A stretch of DNA of 64,000 nucleotides from CBDCGV01 sp965216955 (GTDB taxonomy: Bacteria; Bacteroidota; Bacteroidia; Chitinophagales; JADIYW01): assembly GCA_965216955.1 (NCBI GenBank), contig CBDCGV010000013.1, forward strand, positions 1 to 64,000, given 5' to 3'. Shown here in pieces: positions 56,825-64,000 of the stretch. The translations under genes were made by a program, and so were the position numbers. Positions within the stretch are counted from its first letter, which is position 1; each line of letters starts with the position of its first letter. Under the pieces are notes generated by a model that was not told where the DNA came from, did no database searches, and was given only the letters and a program-made list of their open reading frames with translations.

Positions 56825-58390
56825 ATGCACGATTATGATTATATCATTATTGGCTCTGGCTTTGGAGGTTCTGTATCAGCCTTAAGATTAACCCAAAAAG
56901 GATACAAAGTCTTGGTCCTTGAAAAGGGAAAAAGATTAGAAGGAAAAGACTTTCCTAAAACCAACTGGAACTTAAAGCGATGGATGTGGATGCCTGCATT
57001 AAAAATGACAGGATTATTTAAATTGACTTTTTTCAGACATGTAGGCATTGTTTCGGGCGTAGGTGTTGGTGGTGGTTCTCTTGTTTATGCCAATACTTTA
57101 CCGGTACCAACTGACAAGTTTTTTAATGCTTCTTCATGGTCCCATTTAGCCAATTGGAAAGAAGAACTATCCCCCTTCTATCCAATTGCAAAACAAATGT
57201 TGGGTGCTACTCAAAATCCATATTTAACAAGAAGTGATTTAGCTGTAAAAGAGTTAGCCAAACAAATTGGGAAAGAAGATAAATATGCTCCAACAGACGT
57301 TGCTGTTTTTTTTGGCAAACCTAACATAACTGTTCCAGATCCATATTTTGATGGCGAAGGTCCAGAGCGCACTGGATGCAATCAATGCGGCGGGTGCATG
57401 TTAGGATGTCCAATTGGGGCAAAAAATACGTTAGATAAAAACTATTTGTATTTAGCGGAAAAGCAAGGTTTAACCATTCAACCTGAAAGTAAAGTTTATG
57501 ATGTTGTTCCGTTGTCTTCTGATGGAGCTGAAGGATACGAAGTGAAGTTCAAACATTCCATTTCATGGTTTCCTAAAAAAGGGAGTTTTACTGCTAAAAA
57601 TGTAATATTCTCTGGAGGTGTATTGGGCACTGTTGATTTGTTATTAAAGCTCAAGAAAAAATCATTACCCAACTTATCAGATCAACTGGGCAAACAAATT
57701 AGGACAAACTCGGAGAGTTTAATTGCTGTAACAACTTTCGACAAAGACAAAGTGTTTTCAAATGGTATTGCAATTGGCTCCATTTTGCACACAGACGAAA
57801 ACAGTCATTTAGAGCCTGTTAGATATTCAGCTGGATCAGGTTTTTGGAGATTAATGATGGCTCCAATGACACATGGAAAAAATTTCTTTTCAAGATTGTT
57901 CCGATTGATGAAAGATATTATAATTCATCCAATTGACAACTTAAAAGTTTTTTTCGTAGATGATCAATCAAAACGTTCAACAGTTTTACTTTTTATGCAA
58001 ACATTAAATAGCACGTTAAGGTTTAAAAAAGGCATTTTAGGTATGAAGAGTGCTAAAGATATGGGAGAACCACCTACTTCATATATCCCAGAGGCTCAAG
58101 ACTTAGCCAAAAAGTATGCAAAAATTGTAAATGGTAAACCTATGGTACTTGCATCTGAATCATTATTCGACATTCCAACTACGGCTCACATACTAGGGGG
58201 ATGTGTTATGGGAAAGGATGATAATGAAGGAGTTATTGATAAGGACAATTATATTTTTGGATACAAGAATATGATGGTTTGTGATGGTTCTATGATCTCT
58301 GCTAATCCTGGTGTAAATCCAAGTTTAACAATTACAGCAATCACAGAAAGGGCTATGAGCAAAATTAAAGCAAAAAAGGAGCATGTTTAA
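56825..58390 (+). CDS. GMC-family FAD oxidoreductase (cholesterol-oxidase-like) with Cys cluster
   Basis: 521 residues. Signature IIGSGFGGSVSALRLTQKGYKVLVLEKG at residues 6-33, GVGVGGGSLVYANTLPVP at about 78-95, and the closing HILGGCVMGKDDNEG and DGSMISANPGVNPSLTITAITERAM. The stretch CNQCGGCMLGCPIGAKNTLD holds four closely spaced cysteines, common in this branch and suggestive of an iron-sulfur site or electron relay. No signal peptide. Downstream of the cytochrome-c-like gene and overlapping the phosphodiesterase by eight bases. Alcohol or sterol substrate unknown. Confidence 0.88.
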   Translation: MHDYDYIIIGSGFGGSVSALRLTQKGYKVLVLEKGKRLEGKDFPKTNWNLKRWMWMPALKMTGLFKLTFFRHVGIVSGVGVGGGSLVYANTLPVPTDKFFNASSWSHLANWKEELSPFYPIAKQMLGATQNPYLTRSDLAVKELAKQIGKEDKYAPTDVAVFFGKPNITVPDPYFDGEGPERTGCNQCGGCMLGCPIGAKNTLDKNYLYLAEKQGLTIQPESKVYDVVPLSSDGAEGYEVKFKHSISWFPKKGSFTAKNVIFSGGVLGTVDLLLKLKKKSLPNLSDQLGKQIRTNSESLIAVTTFDKDKVFSNGIAIGSILHTDENSHLEPVRYSAGSGFWRLMMAPMTHGKNFFSRLFRLMKDIIIHPIDNLKVFFVDDQSKRSTVLLFMQTLNSTLRFKKGILGMKSAKDMGEPPTSYIPEAQDLAKKYAKIVNGKPMVLASESLFDIPTTAHILGGCVMGKDDNEGVIDKDNYIFGYKNMMVCDGSMISANPGVNPSLTITAITERAMSKIKAKKEHV

Positions 58391-59288
58391 AAAAATATGG
58401 CTAGGAATAGCCGCGATTCTACTTCTTACAGCTTGTAAAAGCTCAACAATCCACCAACAAGAACAATTCGATATCCAAGGTCATCGAGGCTGTAGGGGAT
58501 TGATGCCTGAAAATAGCTTACAAGGAATGACCAAAGCCATTGATTTGGGCGTAACAACTCTAGAAATGGATGCTGTTATTACAAAAGATAAGAAAGTGAT
58601 CCTCTCTCATGAACCTTACATGTCTTCAAATATTTGTTTTGATGAAAAAGGAAAAGACATAAAAAAAGCGAAAGAAAAGAGCTTTAACATTTATCAAATG
58701 ACCTACGAAGAAGTGCAACAATTTGATTGTATGTCTAAGCTTAATACCCAATATCCTCAGCAAAAAAAGTTCATAGGATCAAAACCGTTGCTTGAAGAAG
58801 TTATTAGTGAGGTAGAAGATTATGTTACCGAACATCAACTCCCAAAAATTCAATATAACATAGAAATTAAAAGTACTTATCAAACAGATGACACATTTCA
58901 TCCCAGTCCTAAAGAATATGCTGAATTATTAATTGATATTTTGAAGAAGGAAAGAGTACTAAACAGAACCATTATCCAATCATTTGACTTTAGAGCTTTA
59001 AGAGCTGTTTATGAGATCGACCCTACCATTAAAACAGCCCAATTAACGGTTAATCAGTTATCATACAAACACAACCTACAAAAACTTGGTTTTAAACCCA
59101 CTATTTATAGTCCGTACCACCTTTTAGTAACAGAAAAAATGATTGCCTATTTACACGAACAAAAAATAAAGATTATCCCTTGGACAGTAAATAAAGCAGA
59201 GCGAATGGAAAAATTGTATAATATGGGTGTAGATGGAATTATTACAGACTATCCTAACCTGCTCCAGGAAATAGTAAATAAACAATAA
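58383..59288 (+). CDS. Glycerophosphodiester phosphodiesterase, lipoprotein
   Basis: 301 residues. Lipobox LTAC (Cys about 18). GDPD domain: FDIQGHRGCRGLMPENSLQGMTKAID (catalytic His and Arg), TLEMDAVITKDKKVILSHEP (metal ligands E, D and H), then YNIEIKS and the C-terminal IPWTVNKAERMEKLYNMGVDGIITDYPNLL. Releases glycerol-3-phosphate and an alcohol from phospholipid head-group diesters outside the cell. ATGTTTAA overlap with the preceding gene. Confidence 0.92.
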   Translation: MFKKIWLGIAAILLLTACKSSTIHQQEQFDIQGHRGCRGLMPENSLQGMTKAIDLGVTTLEMDAVITKDKKVILSHEPYMSSNICFDEKGKDIKKAKEKSFNIYQMTYEEVQQFDCMSKLNTQYPQQKKFIGSKPLLEEVISEVEDYVTEHQLPKIQYNIEIKSTYQTDDTFHPSPKEYAELLIDILKKERVLNRTIIQSFDFRALRAVYEIDPTIKTAQLTVNQLSYKHNLQKLGFKPTIYSPYHLLVTEKMIAYLHEQKIKIIPWTVNKAERMEKLYNMGVDGIITDYPNLLQEIVNKQ

Positions 59289-59670
59289 AGGAATTTACTT
59301 CTTCTTAATTAAGCTTGAACCATAACTACAAGTAAGCATAGTAAAAACATAAAAAGTGCTAGAAGTAACAATTCTAAAATATTTAAAATTGATTCCATAA
59401 AAATATCCAACGATGTTTAATAATAATGGTGAATTCTTCGTCTCAAAAAGAATACAGTTACATAATTGGGCAAATTTTTTAAATCCGCTACAAATTTTTC
59501 GATGAAATAAACAGATTCATCGATAAAAGGTTAAAAACCAATCTTAAATTTTTATAATTTGACATGCTAGAGACGAGTAGCATATGTATATGACCTTCGA
59601 ACGAGTAACACATAATTTGTAATTATTCCAATCTATTAAGCACTAATTCAATTTCATTGATATTATTAAC
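59289..59670. other. Intergenic region before the sensor kinase
   Basis: 382 bases, strongly AT-rich. No tRNA, terminator or clear TAnnTTTG element was seen. On the minus strand, 59309-59398 could encode a 29-residue all-hydrophobic peptide (MESILNILELLLLALFMFLL and on to VQA); its composition may be chance in such AT-rich DNA, and it is not called as a gene. Confidence 0.4.
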
Positions 59671-62121
59671 ATGTACAATAGCTTAAAACAAAAGTTGCAA
59701 TTGTTAATTGAAGAATCAGAAAACGATTCCCAAAAATCTATTTCTATAAGAAAATTAAAGACGCTTTTACAGGATGATTTTCTTGAAGAAACCAATGCTT
59801 TTTCTACTGAAAATACTTTAAAAAACCTACTAGACAATATGCCAGATAGTTTGTTAATTACAGATCTAGAAGATAAAATTATCTATGCCAATAAAACTTG
59901 CCTACAAACTTCAGGATATAGTTTTGAAGAACTAAAAGATAAGGAGGCCTATAAATTGTTTGTTTCTACTGACAATTCTTTTATGGATGAAACCTTAGAG
60001 AAAAGAAAAAAAGGGAAAGTAAGCTCATATGAAGTGCTTCAAAAAAGAAAAGACGGCACTGACTGGTGGTCCTATGTTTACGGAGTACCCTATAAAAATA
60101 AAAACAATGAAATAATAGGAACAATCGGTTTCATGAAAGAAACAACTCAACTACGAGCTTCAAATCAGACGCTAAAATTATTAAATGAAAGATATGAAGA
60201 CTTATTTGAAAATATCAATGATGGTTTGATCATTTTCAATGCAAAAGGTGACTTTATAAAAATGAACCCAAAGGCTAAAGAAATTCTTGGATATGATGAA
60301 AAAGTTGAAAAGATAAATGTGATGGACATCATGCATGAAGAACCTCAACAAAAAACGGAATTCTACTCCTCTTTGCTAATAAAATCAGGAGGCTATACCA
60401 ACTATGAAGGACAAGTTATTACAAAAGATGGAGGAATAAAAGATATTGAGGTAAGTGCCTCCGCTATTTTTCAAGATGGTTTATTTGCTGGTTCCAGAAA
60501 CATCATTCGAGATATTACAGAGCGAAAAAAAATAGAACAACGATTAAATGAAAGTCTTAATTATCAAAAAGTCATTAATTTTTTTGTAGCCGACAATTTA
60601 CGCTTAAAAAGTGAAGAAGATATTCTCTTAGATGTTGTCGAAAATTGTCATGAAATACTAGACATAGAGGATTGCACCATTTATATTTATGATGAAAAAA
60701 ACAAGGTACTTTATAATAAAACGGACATAGAAAATTCCGAAAATCCTGCATTCAAACAAAATCAACTAAGCATTAAAATAGGAAAAGGGATTATTGGAAC
60801 AGTAGCTCTAACGCAGGAACCTAATGTAAATAAGGGGCGTGATACAGCCAAGGACAATCGTATTGATAAGATGTTAAAACAGAGTAGATTAACAATCCCA
60901 ATTGTATATGAAGACAAATTAATAGGTGTTATTGATGCAAAACATAAAGCTGCCAACTTTTTTAATCAGGCTTATCTTGAAATATTCGAATCCATTGCCT
61001 CAATTTTAGCCATAAAAATTAGTGAATCTAGATCATGGGAGAAAATTAAAGAAAGAGAAGAACGTCTATCGTTAGCTCTTTCATCAGGTAAATTAGGAAC
61101 TTGGGATTGGAATATACAAACTGGAGAAAAAAAATATGATGGAAGGTGGGCCTCTATGCTTGGTTTTTCCTTAAAAGAATTAGAAAAAGAAAAAATCACT
61201 TTTCATCAACTTCTTCATAAAGATGATTTAGAAAAATCAAAAAAGCATGTAAAACAGCATCTCAAAGGCAATATCGAAGAAATAAACCAAGATATAAGAC
61301 TCAAAACAAAAACGGGAAAATATAAATGGATAAGGGATATTGGAAAAGTAGTAGAACTTGATGCTCAAAACACTCCCATAAGGGCCTTAGGGCTTCATCA
61401 AGATATTAGTGTTTTGAAAGAAGACGAGAATTACAAAAACAGCTTATTAAAATCACTGGAAAGAGCCAATAATGAATTACGAGACTATGCTTATGTTGTT
61501 TCCCATGATCTTAAAGCTCCTCTTCGAGGAATAAATGCTTTAGTCACATGGCTTCTAGAAGATTATGCTGATAAATTTGATGAAGAAGGAAAAACAAATA
61601 TTCATCTAATACAAGAACGCGTAGAAAAGATGGATGAATTAATTGAAGGAATTCTAGAATATTCTGCATTAGATATAGAGGATGAAGCACCTAAATTGAT
61701 AGAACTTAAAGTAGTCATTAACAATATTATTAAAACGATTAATATTCCGGATAATATTAAAATTAATATTGATGATTCCATTCCAGCTCTATTTATTAAT
61801 AGAACTAGAATGATTCAGTTATTCCAAAATTTAATTAGTAATTCAATAAAGTATATTGATAAAAAAAGTGGTGTCATCAACATTTCTGCTAAGGAACTAG
61901 AAGATTTCTGGCTATTTAAAGTAAAAGATAATGGTATTGGAATTGAAGAGCAATACCATAAAAAAGTATTCCAAATTTTTCAAAAATTAGATACCAGAAA
62001 ATCTTCAACAGGTCTAGGGCTTTCAATAGTTAAAAAAATTATCGATATTTATAAAGGTAATATTTGGATAGAATCTGAAATGGGTAAAGGAACAACCTTC
62101 TATTTCACTATCAAAAAGTAA
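59671..62121 (+). CDS. PAS/GAF sensor histidine kinase
   Basis: 816 residues, no membrane segments. PAS 1 (about 45-165; LLDNMPDSLLITDLEDKIIYAN), PAS 2 (about 170-290; LFENINDGLIIFNAKGDFIKMN), GAF (about 300-450), PAS 3 (about 460-595), dimerisation/phospho-acceptor box YVVSHDLKAPLRGI with H612, and ATPase with N box (FQNLISNSIKYI), G boxes (DNGIGIEEQY, STGLGLSIVKKII). Cytoplasmic; resembles phytochrome-type kinases that signal to Rcp1-like receivers, one of which follows 19 bases downstream. Signal unknown. Confidence 0.92.
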   Translation: MYNSLKQKLQLLIEESENDSQKSISIRKLKTLLQDDFLEETNAFSTENTLKNLLDNMPDSLLITDLEDKIIYANKTCLQTSGYSFEELKDKEAYKLFVSTDNSFMDETLEKRKKGKVSSYEVLQKRKDGTDWWSYVYGVPYKNKNNEIIGTIGFMKETTQLRASNQTLKLLNERYEDLFENINDGLIIFNAKGDFIKMNPKAKEILGYDEKVEKINVMDIMHEEPQQKTEFYSSLLIKSGGYTNYEGQVITKDGGIKDIEVSASAIFQDGLFAGSRNIIRDITERKKIEQRLNESLNYQKVINFFVADNLRLKSEEDILLDVVENCHEILDIEDCTIYIYDEKNKVLYNKTDIENSENPAFKQNQLSIKIGKGIIGTVALTQEPNVNKGRDTAKDNRIDKMLKQSRLTIPIVYEDKLIGVIDAKHKAANFFNQAYLEIFESIASILAIKISESRSWEKIKEREERLSLALSSGKLGTWDWNIQTGEKKYDGRWASMLGFSLKELEKEKITFHQLLHKDDLEKSKKHVKQHLKGNIEEINQDIRLKTKTGKYKWIRDIGKVVELDAQNTPIRALGLHQDISVLKEDENYKNSLLKSLERANNELRDYAYVVSHDLKAPLRGINALVTWLLEDYADKFDEEGKTNIHLIQERVEKMDELIEGILEYSALDIEDEAPKLIELKVVINNIIKTINIPDNIKINIDDSIPALFINRTRMIQLFQNLISNSIKYIDKKSGVINISAKELEDFWLFKVKDNGIGIEEQYHKKVFQIFQKLDTRKSSTGLGLSIVKKIIDIYKGNIWIESEMGKGTTFYFTIKK

Positions 62122-62140
62122 GTAACACAAAAGCAAGAAT

Positions 62141-62557
62141 ATGACACTTCTTAAACAGATTTTGTTGCTCGAAGACGATGAAATCGAAGCGATGAAAGTA
62201 AAGAGAGCGTTAAACCATCTAGGCTGTTCAGCCAATATTGTACTTTGCAACAATGGACTCGAAGGTTTAAACTGGCTATCAGAAAATAAGGAAGATCTGC
62301 CTTCAATTATCTTATTAGATTTAAATATGCCAAAAATGAATGGCTTAGAGTTTTTGAAAATTATAAAAGAAGATAATTCTCTTAAAGTTATACCGGTAAT
62401 TGTATTAACCACTTCAAATAACAAAGCGGATAAAGAACAAAGTTTTGAAGAAAGTGTTGCAGGATATATGGTAAAACCAATTCGCTACACTGATTATTTG
62501 GAAACCATGAAAACAATACAGCACTATTGGCAAACTAGCGAATTAGCACATTGTTGA
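62141..62557 (+). CDS. Single-domain response regulator (Rcp1-like)
   Basis: 138 residues, receiver domain only. Acidic pocket E11-D12-D13, phospho-acceptor D60 (LLDLNMPKMNG), switch Thr/Ser in VLTTSNN and Lys in YMVKPI. The extended form with IKEDNSLKVIPVIVLTTS is typical of Rcp1/phytochrome-associated receivers. Between the kinase and the receiver-Hpt protein, so a phosphorelay shuttle. Confidence 0.9.
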   Translation: MTLLKQILLLEDDEIEAMKVKRALNHLGCSANIVLCNNGLEGLNWLSENKEDLPSIILLDLNMPKMNGLEFLKIIKEDNSLKVIPVIVLTTSNNKADKEQSFEESVAGYMVKPIRYTDYLETMKTIQHYWQTSELAHC

Positions 62558-63255
62558 AGAAAAAACACATACTGTATATAGAAGATGACCCTATTGACCA
62601 ACTGACATTTAAAAGAACCATTCTCAAATTCAATGTCGAATACGATATTTGTACCCATTTAAAAGGAGCCAATAAATTTTTAAAAGAGACAACATATGAT
62701 AGTATAATTACGGATTATTATTTAACAGAGCATAATTTGACAAATTTACTTAATACAATAAATCCAACACCTTTTATCGTATTAAGTGGCCTAAAAAAAT
62801 TAAACGATCAAAAATTGCTTTTAGAAAATGGAATGATTGCCCATATTAGTAAACCTATAACACTAGAAAAAATGACAACCATAATTGACCTTATTAAAAA
62901 CAAAGAAAATACTCTAAAAGAGTATATAGAAAAACCTAATGATTCTTATCTCCAAGAAATAAGCGATAATGATGTTTCTTTCTTAAAAGAAATCCTTGAA
63001 GTAGGTATTAAAGAATTGCCAAATGAAATTAAGGTGATTAAAAATGCAGCAATTCAAAATAAAAAAAGTGACCTCATTAAAAACCTACATAAAGTAAGAA
63101 CAAAAATAGCTTTGGCGGGTATGACAAAGCTAGATAGAAAAATAAATGCGATAGAGCAAGGCGCCACCTATTCTCCAAAAGAGATGAATGATATAATAGA
63201 TCATCTTGAATTAGTTCTAAATTTCTTTGAAAATCAACTTGAAATAATTAGGTAA
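62551..63255 (+). CDS. Receiver-Hpt two-domain phosphotransfer protein
   Basis: 234 residues, TTG start at 62551 (or 62554), overlapping the previous stop by 4-7 bases, so coupled. Receiver 1-120: E11-D12-D13, acceptor D55 (IITDYYLTEHN), VLSGLKK, and Lys in ISKPIT. C-terminal helical domain (about 135-230) with H180 in LHKVRTKIALAGM, which matches the Hpt signature H-K-x-K-S-x3-x-x-G. It would take a phosphoryl group on D55 or H180 and pass it on. No output domain. Confidence 0.8.
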   Translation: MLKKKHILYIEDDPIDQLTFKRTILKFNVEYDICTHLKGANKFLKETTYDSIITDYYLTEHNLTNLLNTINPTPFIVLSGLKKLNDQKLLLENGMIAHISKPITLEKMTTIIDLIKNKENTLKEYIEKPNDSYLQEISDNDVSFLKEILEVGIKELPNEIKVIKNAAIQNKKSDLIKNLHKVRTKIALAGMTKLDRKINAIEQGATYSPKEMNDIIDHLELVLNFFENQLEIIR

Positions 63256-63256
63256 A

Positions 63257-63958
63257 ATGAAATACGTAATTGTTGACGACGAGGAAATTGCAAGGCTTAC
63301 TCTACAAAAGCTGTGTGATAAAATTCCAGCATTATCGCTGGAAAAAATGTATACGAATGCCATTGATCTTATTAAAGATTTTTCTGAACTTGATATAGAC
63401 TTAATTTTCCTAGATATTCACTTACCAGAGCTGGATGGGATGCAATTTCTTAAGTCAATGAATAAACTTCCTCAAATCATTATCGTTTCATTCGATGATC
63501 AATATGCTATTGATGCCTTTGAATATAATGTAACTGACTACCTCGTCAAACCCATCGGTTTCCCTAGATTAATGAAAGCAGTAAATAAGGCTCTCAAATT
63601 ATCTGAAAGTTCTAAACTACTCAAAAACAATAGTGATTTTAAGAACGAACTTTTTCTTAAAACTAAAGGAAAAATGATTCGAGTTGAAAAGAACAATATT
63701 CTTTGGGTTCAAGTAAAGGGCGATTATCTTATTATCCAATGTTTGAATGATAAAAAACCACATATTATTCATTCTACACTTAAGGCTATCAAACAAACTT
63801 TACCAGATGACTTATTCATACAAGTACATAGATCGTATATCATTAATATAAAAAAGATAAAAGATATAGAAGGAAATACAGTAGTTATTGATGACACAGT
63901 AATACCAATAGCCAGATCGATGAAAAAAGCACTGATGGAAAAGATTGATCTTTATTAA
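63257..63958 (+). CDS. LytTR-family response regulator
   Basis: 233 residues. N-terminal receiver with DDEE (residues 7-10) and acceptor D53 (IFLDIHLPELDGM); C-terminal LytTR DNA-binding domain (about 135-233) with LFLKTKGKMIRVEKNNILWVQVKGDYLII, IHSTLKAIKQTLP and FIQVHRSYIINIKKI. The DNA-binding end of the relay; it starts one base after the receiver-Hpt gene. No target repeat can be identified in the window. Confidence 0.93.
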   Translation: MKYVIVDDEEIARLTLQKLCDKIPALSLEKMYTNAIDLIKDFSELDIDLIFLDIHLPELDGMQFLKSMNKLPQIIIVSFDDQYAIDAFEYNVTDYLVKPIGFPRLMKAVNKALKLSESSKLLKNNSDFKNELFLKTKGKMIRVEKNNILWVQVKGDYLIIQCLNDKKPHIIHSTLKAIKQTLPDDLFIQVHRSYIINIKKIKDIEGNTVVIDDTVIPIARSMKKALMEKIDLY

Positions 63959-64000
63959 CCTAAATCTATTCCTCTAACCTTAAAAACAAGCATTCTATCT

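Noticed and set aside
59309..59398. 29-residue hydrophobic minus-strand peptide
   Set aside because: Very short and in highly AT-rich DNA; no start or neighbour evidence, kept only as a note.

Overview
This 64 kb window is bacterial and belongs to the Bacteroidota. The evidence is a set of families typical of that phylum (DUF2911, DUF4202, DUF5686 with a carboxypeptidase-regulatory-like domain, DUF2147, an OmpA/PD40 protein, a 3-coathanger-type C-terminus, the start of a type IX secretion sorting tail), few Shine-Dalgarno sequences, and -7 elements of the TAnnTTTG type. No phage, transposase, IS element, rRNA or CRISPR array was seen.

The window falls into two unlike parts that meet at about 13,480. 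By eye the left part is clearly GC-richer (mid 40s %) than the right part (low to mid 30s %). The join cuts two genes: a secreted beta-helix/FN3 protein on the left loses its C-terminal sorting domain, and a GT32-like glycosyltransferase on the right loses its N-terminus. The left part also has at least six single-base homopolymer contractions that break three genes, increasingly dense towards the join, while only one was found in the 50 kb to the right. An assembly or cloning chimera, or a foreign-DNA boundary, should be excluded before any synteny across 13.48 kb is used.

Left part (1-13.48 kb): partial malic enzyme (-), arginine deiminase, DUF502 membrane protein, DUF72 protein, tRNA-Thr(CGU), an FG-GAP repeat protein, DUF2911 protein with a clear terminator, a frameshifted enolase-superfamily enzyme, an NTF2-like protein, DUF4202 protein, a frameshifted Gfo/Idh/MocA oxidoreductase and a frameshifted beta-helix protein.

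Right part: (a) 14.3-20.8 kb, an M28 peptidase with internal membrane segments and an extended SDR, then a reactive-sulfur module (two YeeE/YedE-type channels, a persulfide dioxygenase-rhodanese fusion, a TauE/SafE exporter) next to a two-cysteine Crp/Fnr regulator, with a perfect TGTGA-N6-TCACA site ahead of the exporter gene. (b) 20.9-32.2 kb, a nonulosonic-acid glycan locus: short NeuB-type synthase, KdsC-type phosphatase, CMP-sugar synthetase, SDR, Gfo/Idh oxidoreductase, a cytidylyltransferase-aminotransferase fusion, a PhyH dioxygenase, a lipoprotein amine oxidase, a flippase-like membrane protein, and two paralogous transferases with EG/HP/ST motifs, one in each arm. This is the best candidate for an undescribed pathway. 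(c) 32.2-43.5 kb, envelope genes, an ECF sigma factor and a large OmpA/PD40 coiled-coil protein. (d) 43.5-50.9 kb, a tripartite RND efflux operon whose outer-membrane component is fused to a periplasmic binding-protein domain, then a potassium channel. (e) 50.9-55.2 kb, a shortened methylmalonyl-CoA mutase small-subunit-like protein, a TerB-like protein, a DEAD-box helicase, a CvfB-type S1 protein and HupE/UreJ. (f) 55.3-59.3 kb, an FNR-box-preceded operon of a cytochrome-c-like lipoprotein (frameshifted), a GMC oxidoreductase and a glycerophosphodiesterase. (g) 59.7-64 kb, a four-gene phosphorelay (PAS/GAF kinase, Rcp1-like receiver, receiver-Hpt, LytTR regulator).
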